DNA of 64,000 nt from Anodontia alba. Taxonomy: Eukaryota; Mollusca; Bivalvia; Lucinida; Lucinidae. The position numbers and the translations under genes are program-made. Under the pieces are notes generated by a model, which saw only the letters and a list, made by a program, of their open reading frames with translations, did no database searches and was not told the origin of the DNA. Shown in pieces: positions 40,356 to 51,054 of this stretch; the first letter of the stretch is position 1, and every line of letters begins with the position of its first letter. Location of the stretch: positions 36,995,687 to 37,059,686 of the forward strand of contig OZ024823.1 in NCBI GenBank assembly GCA_964016985.1, in the 5' to 3' direction.

Positions 40356-41560
40356 CAATCATCATGAATCTTGCTCAAAATGTTTGTCTTGATGATTTCT
40401 AGGTCAAGTTCGAAACTGGGTCACCTGGGATCAAAAACTAGATCAGCTGGCCAAATCAGCGGAAAACGTTGTTATCACTCTAGCGGTCACATTTGTCAAG
40501 CAATCATCATGAATCTTGCTAAAAATGTTTGTCTTGATGATTTTTAGGTCGAGTTCGAAACTGGGTCACTTGGGGTCAAAAACTAGGTCACCTGGCCAAA
40601 TCAGCTAAAACATTGTTAACACTCTAGCGGTCACATTTTTGAAGCAGTCGTCATGAATCTTGCTTAAAATGTTTTGTCTTGATGAGTTCTAGGTCAAGTT
40701 TGAAACTGGGTCACTTGGGGTCAAAAACTAGGTCACTGGGCCAGATCAGCAGAAAATGTTGTTAACACTCTAGCGGTCACATTTTTCAATTAATCGTCAT
40801 GAATCTTGCTCAAAATGTTTGTCTTGATGTCTTCTAGGTCAAGTTCGAAACTGAATTATCTGGGGTCAAAAACTAGGTCACCAGGCAAAATCAGCGGAAA
40901 CCCTTGTTAACACTCTAGTGGTCACATTTTTCAAGCAATCATCATGAATTTTTGTTCAACATGTTTGTCTTGATGATTTCTAGATCAAGTTTGAAACTGG
41001 ATCACTTGAGGTCAAAAACTAGGTCACCGGGCCAAATCAGCAGAAAACCTTGTTAACAGTCTAGCGGTCACATTTCTGAAGCAATCATCATGAATCTTGC
41101 TAAAACTGTTTGTCTTGATGAGTTGTAGGTCAAGTTTGAAACTGTTACTTGGGGTCAAAAACTAGGTCACCAGGCAAAATCAGCAGAAAACGTTGTTAAC
41201 ACTCTAGTGGTCACATTTTTGAAGCAATCATCGTGAATCTTGATCAAAATGTTTGTCTTGATGATTTCTAGGTCAAGTTTGAAACTGGGTCACATGGGGT
41301 CAAAAACTAGGTCACCAGGCCAAATCAGCAGAAAATTGTTAACATTCCAGAGGTCACATTTTTTAAATAATCATCATAAATATTGCTCAAAATGTTTGTC
41401 TTGATGATTTTTAGGTCTAGTTTAAAACTGGGTCACTTGATATCTGAAATTAGGTCACCTGGCCAAATCAAAGGAAAACCTTGTTGATGCTCTAGAGGTC
41501 ACATTTCTGAAATGATCATCATGAATTTTGTTCAAAATGTTTGTCTTGATGATTTCAAGG
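40356..41560. repeat. Tandem array, ~8 units of ~145 bp
   Basis: Units begin CAATCATCATGAATCTTGCT and contain GTTTGTCTTGATGATTTCTA, AACTGGGTCACTTGGGGTCA, AAAACTAGGTCACC and CACTCTAGCGGTCACATTT. Divergence increases toward the right end. The period equals that of the preceding array although the units are unrelated. Confidence 0.92.
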
Positions 41561-42130
41561 TGATGTATATTTTTCTAACCAGTGACTTTCTTAAGTTTTT
41601 CCGTTGAGGTCAGTTTCTCAGTAATTATTGGTCCTACAGAGTGATATTTGGTACTTGTGAAGTGTTTGTGTTTAGGTCAGTTTCTCAGTAACTATTGCTG
41701 CTACAGCCAGTGATACTTAGTACATGCATAATCTTAGCATGGCCTCTTGAGTGCACTCATCCATATTTGACCTTGACCTTTATTTCACAGTCCATTAGAC
41801 ATGCTACATTGTCTTACTTGTTAATATAATCATTTTGAATTTTGATCAGAATGTTTGCCTTGATCAGTTCTAGATCAGGTTCTCAAAGTGCTATGATGCT
41901 CAGGTGAGCGTTACAGGGCCATAATGGCCCTCTTGTTCATAGTTCTGCTCCAAAAATAGATTGTGGGTACTCGTTAGAACCGCCTCAGTGAGGCGGTTTT
42001 AACGAGTACCCACAATCTATGGTTTTGAGCAGAAATAAGAAAATAATGTATACCCTGTAAACCCCAGTTTTACTATATAAAAGTGGGGTTTAAAGGGGGG
42101 TCAAAATTATATAGGAATGTTTTCGTGATA

Positions 42131-42742
42131 GAAGGTATGCAACCGAGGAACCGCTTGGAATGGTCAGTATGAAATCTGCTTGGGGGAGGGGAGGGAAGGG
42201 GATGGGGATTAAGTGGGGCTTAAACTAGTTTTACTCACCCTTAATTCTGATGCTGCTCCAAATATCAAATATATTTTCGGTCCCTATAGGGATTTTCTAC
42301 CTCCTCTGTGAAACATCACAGTGAAACACATATAATCAATACCTATGTGATGAAACAAAGCCAGGGGTTCAATGGCGATCTGAAGCCAGAAAACAAGAAA
42401 ATCACAGGGATGACCAAGACTGACTTCTTTAAATGAATATACCCTTTGACGACGGCGATGTTTCCCTTTCCGTTCGTTTCCTACTGACCGGTCCATGGTA
42501 GCTCCTCTGTTGCAGTTCTTTGTTGGTGCGTCTGTGGTTTCATATGTGGCGTTTGTTTTATCATTATTTGTTCCTCATCCTTCGTTCTGGGGGTGTTGTT
42601 TATGTTTGTGGCATTTCCTGAGCATTTTCACTTATATATTTTTTCATGTGGAGAAACGAGAGGCGGAAGTAATTTAATGTTAGCGTACAGAGGTGACAAT
42701 TAATGAGAAATTATGCAAGAGTATTGCATTAAAACTTCAAGC
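42131..42742. repeat. Fragments of repeat L and GA/G-rich sequence
   Basis: 42140-42175 (GAGGAACCGCTTGGAATGGT) and 42480-42650 (GTTTCATATGTGGCGTTTGT; GTGGCATTTCCTGAGC) are recognisable fragments. The rest has no supported feature. Confidence 0.5.
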
Positions 42743-42802
42743 AACATATGTTTTGGATATTTATTAGAATTGCCTCACTGACAAATATCCAAAACATATG
42801 TT
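42743..42802. mobile_element. Perfect 20-bp-stem hairpin with an HP-A-type loop
   Basis: AACATATGTTTTGGATATTT (42743-42762) and its exact complement (42783-42802) enclose the loop ATTAGAATTGCCTCACTGAC. The following GAAGAAATAAGGATAAAACA resembles the HP-A right arm. Confidence 0.8.
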
Positions 42803-43429
42803 CTATGAAGAAATAAGGATAAAACAATGCCTTTCTTACATATCATTCTGTCCATTAAGGATTTTGTACAACAACAAATTCGTTTTAAAAGCAACGTCTT
42901 TGGGAACAAATGTTGTCGTTCTAACAAGGGTTCTCTGTATGTTTACAAAGGACACAACATTTGGGATTTTTTCTTTGCATTCCTGGACGTCCTTTCCAGA
43001 AAGGCGTCTACACACAAATCTCCAAAAAGGAGCAAATATTTTCTTTTAAGAGTAGACCTCTTTTTAGAATGGAGACAAATTAAGCCGCGCTGGTGTCGCA
43101 AACATGCATTACGTCAACTCCATTAAGATACCTCGAATATTATTGATGAAATGAAGCAAGACATCTAACAGACATCTTTCCAATAGCGCTGGATCTAGAA
43201 AAGATAAAGCTGTTGTAATGATTTTAGTAAGGTATATAATGAGATACAATCATTACAGTGCGAAAACTATTTGATAGGTAACAAGAGAAAACGCACTGAT
43301 GCCATATTCGAATAGCGAAAGCCCAATTCAATGTTCGAAAATCTAAATCTTAGGAAATTCTTGTTCGTTGATACATTCTATGGTCTATATGTTGGCAAAG
43401 AAGGCTCTGATTAACACACTGACAACGGC

Positions 43430-43430
<1 letters not shown>
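42803..43430. other. No gene; HP-F and HP-E remnants
   Basis: 42985-43070 has HP-F words (CCTTTCCAGAAAGGCGTCTA; TTTTCTTTTAAGAGTAGACC). 43300-43412 is an eroded HP-E (GAATAGCGAAAGCCCAATTC; GAAGGCTCTGATTAACAC). Confidence 0.45.

Positions 43431-43433
<3 letters not shown>

Positions 43434-43485
<52 letters not shown>
43434..43485. repeat. (CA)n microsatellite
   Basis: About 26 uninterrupted CA units. Confidence 0.97.
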
Positions 43486-43489
<4 letters not shown>

Positions 43490-44689
43490 ACCGTTTTTGA
43501 CACAGAAAAGACCATAATAAATAGTAAAGAAGATCATAAATAGTAATATAAGTCTGTAAAAGTTCGTCAGATTTTGCCCATTAAAATGCTAAACCAGACC
43601 TAGCCAATTAATATAGACTGACACTCGAAGACACTTTTGTGAATGGCGCGACTCAATATTCCTGCATTCCTATATTTATTCCACTGTTATACCGCGACCC
43701 AAGCATATTGATTGCAGTTTTGCCTCTTGAATAGCGTTTCTTCTTAGCTTATATCGATACTTGAACTATCTACTCTTAGTTTGTTATAGTTTTATTGAAG
43801 TTGTTGAACACGATAAAACACCTAATACTGAGGTATAGCAAGTACTTGACACCTTCCTTCAGATATATGTGATATAATTTACTGTTCAACTGGCGACAGA
43901 AATCATGCAGTATCAAGTTAAAAGAAATTACCCATCGACTGTCTGGTCTGCTCAAAAGCGCGCGCCGAGACAAACAATCCGCTAAATAATTCTAAAATAA
44001 AACCTGGAGAGAAAGCCACTATGAAGCTCCCTACGCCGTATCCCGAAGGTAAATGAAGCTTTGGAAATTACAATTACTTTTCCACCCTTGGTATAGGCCA
44101 CTTGATACGTACTGAAATGAGTCTATCCTAAGCATCAAATACAGAAAATACGTATATAAAACAAATTCTGTATATCTTCAGTTTTGTCTGTAATATGTCT
44201 ATCTGTAACAATTACAACAATTGGCCATAGAAGTTCCAATATTGACTTCCTTTTCAAGGTGGCTTGAGCATGACCTTACACGTCTGTGAGCGACCTCACT
44301 GGCTGTTTTACTTTGCTATGACTTCTATTTTGTGATCGAACCAGCAGCTTTGTTTCGAATATCATAGCGTTAGAAAATACTTTGGATGTTTTTTTCCGTT
44401 TTTGATCCACTGATATGTTAGAGAATCCTTACGCGGAACGAACAATTATATAAATAGCTGGAACTATCAGGATTAGGGGCTAGGATTGTCGCTTATAAAT
44501 CAGATTTAAGGTGTCTGCCACCACAACAACTTTGTTGTTGTCCATGCCAAGACGTTATTTCTTATTATTTCTGTTTCAGGCCCCGAGGTTATAAAAATTT
44601 TTTTCATGCCCAACTCAGCTGAGCATGAAGTCTATCTTGCTAATGAATCTCATATTACTAACAATGGCTATATAATGACACTTGAGTTA
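43486..44689. other. No recognisable feature
   Basis: AT-rich. The short palindromic word CATGCCCAACTCAGCTGAGC near 44607 is the only local feature noted. Confidence 0.45.
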
Positions 44690-45445
44690 CTGCTTCTGTA
44701 TAGCTGTTAACCGAATCTGTGTAGCAATATCCAGGGCAGATGGAGCTCTCAAGCCCTGGTCAGCAATCCATCTAGGAGAAGGCAAAACCAAACAAAAACC
44801 TACATATCTGGATTTGCCTGTTCCAGCTATGTAAAGTCTGCTTCGGTAGCTAGGGCGGAAGAAATCATTTCTCTGAATCAACGGTCTAAAACCGCAATGC
44901 AGCAGCATGTTGTGGAGCACGAAGAGCATGACAAGGCACTAAAGAAGTCATGGTCATCCACTGCATCAGGGCTTAGCTCCAGATGTCTTGACACTGTCTT
45001 GCCTCTGGATCCAGCTAGGTCAGGACGAGAGAGTGAGGTTGACTCTTCGCGCCTGTCCCTCACTATAATCCAATTCACAGCGCATGTCATCTTAATCATA
45101 TACACACAGCAACAGCAAGCACACATACGCAAGCCACACAAAAAGCCCTGTGGCGATGGGCGAGCGGCGAAGTAGCAGGTGAGGAAACACTGGAAGCTGT
45201 AGTTGCGGAACTGTACACAGGCGGCTTGGTTCTATATGGTCGTTTTCCTCAAGAATGAAGCAGTATGGGGAATTCGGCAGCCGAACTGAGTGACTGAGCA
45301 GACCATTTTAAGATCACACTGCTCACCCCCTTAGCATGGGGAAGGGGTTAGAAAAGGTGTCCTAAACAATTGCCTGCTTCAAAACCCCTGACTGGTTAAC
45401 CGCGATCAGCGGGGATCCCATTTAGCGATCGAGCAAGAAAGAAGA

Positions 45446-46350
45446 AGCCAATCGGAGCATGGAATGTGCGCACCTTGATGGACAGTGCTGGCTCAGAGAG
45501 ACCACAGCGAAGAACAGCTCTAGTTGGTAGAGAACTTGATCGGTACAAAGTTGAGATTGCAGCTCTGAGTGAGACTCGCCTTGCAGAAGGAGGGCTATTA
45601 AAAGAAGTTGGTGCTGGCTACACTTTCTTCTGGTGGACGCAAGAAAGAAAAGCGGCGTGAAGCAGGAGTAGGTTTCGCTATCAAATCACACCTCGTCAGC
45701 AGGCTCTCAGGACTTCCAAAAGGCATAAATGACCGCCTAATGACGCTGAGACTTCCCTTATCTGGTAAGAGGCATGCAACTATTGTAAGTGTCTATGCAC
45801 CCACAATGACCAACCCAGATGAGGTCAAAGACGTTCTATGATGATCTGGATTCTGTGATTTCTGCTACACCCCGGACAGACAAACTCGTCCTCCTGGGAA
45901 ACTTTAGTGCTAGAGAGGACACAGACCACCAAACCTGGGAAGGAGTGATTGGGACTGAAGGAATGGGAAAGTGCAACAGCAATGGCCTCCTCCTTTTGAA
46001 GAAGTATGCAGAAAATGAACTGCTGATCACTAACACAGTCTTCCGTCTGCCAACTCGCAACAAGACGTCATGGCTGCATCCTTGCTCCAGACACTGACAT
46101 CTCACTGATTGTGTCATAGTACGAAGGAAGGACAGATAGGATGTCAGAGTGACAAAGACTATGTGTGGTGCAGCCTGCTGGACATATCACAGGCTTGTTG
46201 TCAGCAAACTGAACCTGCGCATTCAGCTGCACGGCGACCACAAGGCAAAAAAGTGCCAAAGAGACTGGATGTCTCCACTGAAATAAGACAGCAATAGGCA
46301 AACCTTTATCAATGATATCTGAGCCCATTTGATGCAATGGAACTCCGTTC
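45446..46350 (+). pseudogene. Retrotransposon endonuclease domain, frameshifted
   Basis: [60 protein letters not shown] and SWLHPCSRH are endonuclease/exonuclease/phosphatase landmarks, in three successive frames (shifts near 45640 and 45830). The catalytic GDFNA motif reads GNFSA, and a tryptophan codon after SRH is TGA (46095-46097). It would not be functional. Confidence 0.85.
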
Positions 46351-46739
46351 AGATGATCCAGAAGAGAACTGGATAGTCTTCAGAGATACCGTCCAATCTT
46401 CAGCAATGGATTCCCTAGGACCAGTATCTCGCAAACACCAAGACTGGTTTGACGAGAGTGACGAAGAAATCCAGGGACTCCTTGAAGAGAAACACCAAAA
46501 ACACAAGGCATACCTTAGTGATACCAGCTCAGTATCCAATAAGGCGGCATATTAAAATATATGCAAGACAGTCCAGACTAGGCTCAGAGATATGCAAGAC
46601 TCCTGGCTGAGCAGTAAGGCTGATGAAATCCAGTCCTTTGGAGATAGAGAAAATATGAAGAAGTTCTTTGATGCGCTAAAGACAGTTTATGGTCCCCAGA
46701 GCTCAGGAACCACCCCTCTTCTCAGTGCAGATGGAACCA

Positions 46740-47965
46740 GTCTTCTGACTGACAAAGAGGCTATGTAATCTGCTGCTTGACGACTTCCCAACCGTCGCTG
46801 AAACAGTGAAAGCAATAAAACTTCTGTCATCTGGCAAGGCTCCAAGATCAGATGCAATACCTGCTGAGATCTACAAAGCAGGAGGAACCCCAGTTGCAAA
46901 GAAGATGACAGAGTTATTTCACATTATGTGGAGAAAAGAAGCCATCCCTCAAGAATTCAAGGATGCGTCAGTTATCCGCCTATACAAACGGAAAACGGAA
47001 ACGGTTGTGTGATAATCATCGTGGCATCTCTTTATTGTCAATTGCTGGGAAGGTCCTTGCAAGAGCTCTACTTAACCGACTGAAAGAACACCTTGAACAG
47101 TCAGGGCTTCTGCCAGAAAGCCAGTGTGGATTCAGAAAGGACAGACGAACAATTGACATGATCTTCATAGCAAGGCAGCTTCAAGAGAAATGCCAGGAAC
47201 AGAACATGGACCTTTACATGACCTTTGTTGACCTTACCAAAGCATTTGATACAGTCAGTCGTGAGGGTCTTTGGAAAATTATGGCGAAATTTGGCTGTCC
47301 GACCAAGTTCATAGCAATGGTGAGGCAGTTCAACTATGGTATGCTTGCACGGGTCCAAAATGATGGTGAGTTCTCTAATCCATTCCCTGTGACAAATGGT
47401 GTCAAGCAAGGCTGTGTACTAGCCCCAACTCTGTTCAGCATGATGTTCTCTGCCATGCTTACAGCTGCTTTCCAGGATGGTGACAATGGTATACCTATTA
47501 GGTATCGCTTTGATGGGAAGATTTTTAACCGAAGAAGGTTGCAAACCAAACCCAAGGTGCAGACAGAGGTGCTAGACGAGTTCCTCTTTGCTGATGACAT
47601 GGCAAAGGGTGCTCCGACAGAAGAGAAGATGCAAAAAGGTGTAGATCAAGTATCTGACTTGTGACAGCTATGACCTCTAAGTCAGCATCAAAAAGACCGA
47701 GGTGGTTTATCAACCATCACCTGGCAAGCCTTACAAGGAACCTACCATTACAGTGAAAGGTCAAAGATTGCAAGTGGTAGACAAGTTCACCTACCTTGGA
47801 AGCACATTGTCAAGAGTCGTGCGCATTGATGATGAAGTCAATGCCAAGATTGCCAAAGCTAGTGCAGCATTTGGCCGACTACGTGGTAGTGTTTAGGATC
47901 GAAGTGAAATCAGGCTTGACACAAAGCTGAAAGTCTACATAGCTGTGGTGCTGCCAACACTGTTG
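46740..47965 (+). pseudogene. Retrotransposon reverse transcriptase domain
   Basis: The longest open part (46963-47664) carries DNHRGISLLSIAGKVLARAL, FVDLTKAFDTV (motif A), GVKQGCVLAPTLFS (motif B) and FADDM (motif C, 47587-47601). Upstream ETVKAIKLLSSGKAPRSDAI and downstream TYLGSTLSRV and YACETWTIYQ lie in other frames. The catalytic residues are still present, but frameshifts near 46990 and 47665 and stops disable it. Confidence 0.92.
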
Positions 47966-48004
47966 TATGCATGCGAAACGTGGACAATTTATCAACTGCA
48001 CGCC

Positions 48005-48871
48005 AATGTCTATGTTTTGCTTTTCCCATTCACATAGTGCACACAATCGTACATAAAATGGGTGTTACTATATATTTCGGATGAGATATGCATATTCGCC
48101 ACTTTAGTGTATAATATAATGCAGTATTGTTGTATATAGCTCTAATCACATGCAAAGAACTACCGTTATATTCCCAAGTTTTCGGACAGAGAGGCATATG
48201 CAAACAGTGCAGACCCAGATCAGACTGCTCCTAAGAGGAGCCATCTGATCAGCTCCTAAGAGGAGCAGTCTGATCACGGTCTTCACAGTTTGCCATTCCA
48301 TCCATATTGATCTATGGTAAAACAACTCCATTCCAATTTTAGGATGATTACAGCAACATGTTTGGGTGTCTCTAATTAGCATCAACATGATTCAGTTTCA
48401 GTTTCAGCTGTAAAACGTGATAAAATTTCAGAATTTTGTGTATAGTTAATATTCAAACTATCTGATATATTGATATATATGTTTTTAAACTAGTCTAGTA
48501 GAATATGATCAAGAGTTTGTTTGGGATCAGGCAAATCTATGCTATTCTTATGAGCCTTATTCTGGTAGCCTTGTATTATATGTCATCAGGTCTCTTGCAT
48601 TTCGTTTCGGCAAGATATCCAACAGATGAAACTGTAATGGAAGGAAATAATGAGGTTCATTTCTTGATTTGCTTCCCTCAAGCTGCACTTGGTCACAGTA
48701 TCAGAAAAATATCATTTTATAATATTTTTTATTTGAATAAATGTACTTGTGTGTATATTTGTAAATAGTGAGGGTCTCATGGAAGATTAGCTATTACATG
48801 TATTTATCTATGTGCTAAATGTTGTAACCCTCGATAAATAAAGTCGTTACTTACTTACCTACTTACTTACT
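48005..48871 (+). mobile_element. Retroposon with (TTAC)n tail inserted in the LINE
   Basis: The LINE breaks after the CETWTIYQLHA codons and resumes at AAAAGACTGAACCATTTCCA. The insert ends CTCGATAAATAAAGTCGTTA followed by TTAC units, a simple-repeat 3' tail as in several non-LTR elements. It carries an HP-D MITE. An 87-codon frame at 48505-48768 has a possible membrane segment but no recognised identity. Confidence 0.7.
48168..48377. mobile_element. HP-D MITE with duplicated hairpin tip
   Basis: CCAAGTTTTCGGACAGAGAG at the left; GCAAACAGTGCAGACCC, GATCAGACTGCTCCTAAGAG, a repeated GATCAGCTCCTAAGAGGAGC, then the inverse to CACAGTTTGC. Third-level nesting: MITE in retroposon in LINE. Confidence 0.72.
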
Positions 48872-49403
48872 AAAAGACTGAACCATTTCCATACGAGCTG
48901 CCTTTGAAAACTTTTAAAGATTAAGTGGCAAGACAGGATTCCAGACACAGAAGTCCGGAAAAAGGCAGAGATGCAGAGTGTACATACTCTTCTGAAACTG
49001 GCACAGTTAAGATGGACAGGCCATGTTCCCATGATGCCTGAGGACCGTTGGCCAAAGAAAATCCTCTACGGAGAACTAGAAATGGGCAAACGCTCTCATG
49101 GTGGTCAGAAGAAGCGATACAAAGACACCCTCAAAGCCTCCCTCAAGGATTTCAACATACCAATAGAGTCATGGGAACAATTGCACAGGACTGAGCAAAC
49201 TGGCGAGGCCTCATCAGAAGAGGTGCTAGTGAATATGAGTAAAAAAAATCAGCGAAGCCAAGCAGAAACGTGCACGGCGCAAAGCCAGAGCTAAGGCATC
49301 ACCAACAGAGCTGTCTTGCTCTGACCTCTTTTGTTCCATCTGCAACAGACAGTTTAGAGCTAGAACTGGTCTAATCAGCCATCTTAGAACACACAAACAG
49401 TAG
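48872..49403 (+). pseudogene. Retrotransposon C-terminal region with C2H2 zinc finger
   Basis: KRLNHFHTSC, then MQSVHTLLKLAQLRWTGHVP and GGQKKRYKDTLKASLKDF. A one-base gain in an A-run near 49243 shifts the frame. The shifted frame ends with CSICNRQFRARTGLISHLRT plus H, a C-x2-C-x12-H-x3-H finger (Cys codons 49332 and 49341, His codons 49380 and 49392), then TAG at 49401-49403. Confidence 0.85.
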
Positions 49404-49584
49404 CATTTCTCGCATGCGATTAAGATTGGTCAATGTCAGTAATGATAGACGAACTATTACTAACAATTGCAAATTCTTTCTTGCTAAACATACGTGTGGC
49501 TGAGCATGGAACTTTCTCTGCTAATAAATATGAAAATAAGAACTATTTGTGATATTTTCATATCTGTTATTTCATGGTCAGTGA

Positions 49585-49850
49585 ATATATAATTTTGATT
49601 CCCCCAACCCCCCCCCACCCCACTTTTATATAGTAAAACTGAGGTTTACAGGGGTATACATTATTTTTCTAATTTCTGCTCAAAAACATAAATTGTGGGT
49701 ACTCGTTAGAACCGCCTTGTCGAGGCAGTTCTAACGAGTACCCACAATCTATGTTTTGAGCAGAAATATAAAAAAATTACAGAGTTTTTTAGTTTTTAGT
49801 TTTCAGAGCTGAAATTTTCTATATATTTGAATAGGTGTGTTTTCGTAATG
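49585..49850 (-). mobile_element. HP-A MITE, one terminus missing
   Basis: Begins within the right arm (TATATAATTTTGATTCC) with a C-run at about 49592-49619; central palindrome GGGTACTCGTTAGAACCGCC with inverse; ends GTGTGTTTTCGTAATG. Confidence 0.85.
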
Positions 49851-49935
49851 TATTGTCAAGAATTTCAACCCTGATCCGGTTCCCTGCGTGGGCTATGTCT
49901 GTGATTGTGGCTTTCTTAGGTATTTCAAAATTTAT

Positions 49936-50200
49936 CATTACGAAAACACGCCTATTCAAATAAACTGAAAATTTTACCACCAAAAAATAAAACTTTTCAG
50001 ATAAAAAAATTCGGATATTTTTCATATTTTCACTCAAAACATAGAGTGTGGGTACTCGTTAGAACCGCCTCGCCGAGAAGCCACAATCTATGTTTTGAGC
50101 AGAAATAAGAACAATAATGTATACCCCTGTAAACCCCAGTTTTACTATATAAAAGTGGGGTTTAACGGGGTCAACATTTTAAAGGCATGTTTTCGTGATG
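49936..50200 (+). mobile_element. HP-A MITE with asymmetric loop
   Basis: CATTACGAAAACACGCC to GGCATGTTTTCGTGATG. Centre GGGTACTCGTTAGAACCGCC, TCGCCGAGAAGCCACAAT has only one loop half. T flanks both ends. Confidence 0.88.
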
Positions 50201-50743
50201 TTTCGTTCACGTTATATGTTTCAACGAAAACTATTTATAAAACATCTGGTGGCCATATTACCAAAAGCTATAGAAGATTAAATATTTGTGGCATTTTATA
50301 TTGTTATGTTCTGCTGTGATGCAGATGTGTACTACGGCATGTTCTGGTTGTGACAATGATGTGAATAATATTTAAGAAATTCTTCGCGTTGTGTTAACTA
50401 AAAGCTTGCTGATCCCGAATTTCAGCTTGAACCTGTAAATGATAAACAGGAATTGTGTTTATATCATGACAACAATTCCCCGTCCAGCATTCGTACGTAA
50501 ACCCGAAGGCCGGCGTACGTTCACAAATGCCTGGAGAATATGTGTCACATTTAAAGTAATCTAAGGACGACACAAAACCTTCCCAACCGAGTGTGAATGA
50601 CTGTATGTGTGCTGTATGTACAGCGTTGTGCTCCTAGACCACTTCTGACTCTAAGAATGAAAGAGCTTTTGCAAGGCCATTTTTACGTCTATTCACATTT
50701 ATTTGTTATTTACTAATGTTGACTGTTAAACTCTTGCGTATGC
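50201..50743. other. No recognisable feature
   Basis: No supported gene or repeat. Confidence 0.5.
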
Positions 50744-51054
50744 CATTACAAAAAACAAACCTATTCAAATATACTAAAAATTTTACCACCGAAAATGAAA
50801 ATTTTCAGATACTAAATTCTGATATTTTTCATATTTCTGCTCAAAACATAGATTGTGGGTACTCGTTAGAGCCGCCTCGGCGAGGCGGTTCTAACGAGTA
50901 CCCACAATCCATGTTTTTGACCAGAAATATGAAAAAATAATGTATACTCCTTTAAACCCCAGTTTTACTATATAAAAGTGGGGTTTACAGCGGGGGGCGG
51001 GGGAGGGGGTGGGGGCTGGTGGGAGTAAATTATATAGGTATATTTTTTGTCATG
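50744..51054 (+). mobile_element. HP-A MITE with G-rich expansion
   Basis: CATTACAAAAAACAAACC to GGTATATTTTTTGTCATG; central palindrome intact (GGGTACTCGTTAGAGCCGCC with inverse). G-rich expansion at about 50990-51025. C flanks both ends. Confidence 0.88.

Larger units (their letters stand above)
39619..41937 (+). mobile_element. Helitron-like element with two ~145-bp tandem arrays
   Basis: Starts AGCTTACCTGAGCTCAAAGT and ends with a hairpin AGGGCCATAATGGCCCT followed by CTTG(TT). A 3' hairpin close to the end, a CT-containing terminus and no clear target duplication fit Helitron-type insertion. The ends also share an inverted ACCTGAGC/GCTCAGGT word, so the class is not certain. Inside are two tandem arrays. 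No replication protein is encoded. Confidence 0.65.
39533..42130 (+). mobile_element. HP-A MITE split by a 2.3-kb element
   Basis: 39533-39618 is the HP-A left arm up to GATATTTTT; 41938-42130 resumes at CATAGTTCTGCTC and ends GTTTTCGTGATA. Uninterrupted sister copies read GATATTTTTCATA, so the insertion left no duplication longer than one or two T. Confidence 0.9.
44690..49440 (+). mobile_element. Decayed non-LTR retrotransposon (endonuclease, RT, C2H2 finger)
   Basis: A 5' leader (about 44690-45440), an apurinic-type endonuclease region, a reverse transcriptase and a C-terminal zinc finger follow in order on the plus strand in at least three frames with stops, so the copy is dead. It is further broken by an unrelated insertion at 48005-48871. 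The ends are approximate. A clade is not assigned. Confidence 0.88.

Noticed and set aside
39829..40378. Minus-strand frames of 100 and 134 codons
   Set aside because: They read through a ~145-bp tandem array; the repeated peptide follows from the DNA periodicity.
40356..41560. CRISPR-like regular array
   Set aside because: Whole units of ~145 bp repeat without distinct short repeats and unique spacers, in a eukaryotic transposon context.
45446..49403. An intact retrotransposon or a host endonuclease gene
   Set aside because: Several frameshifts, internal stops, a GDFNA to GNFSA change and a large insertion show a dead LINE copy.
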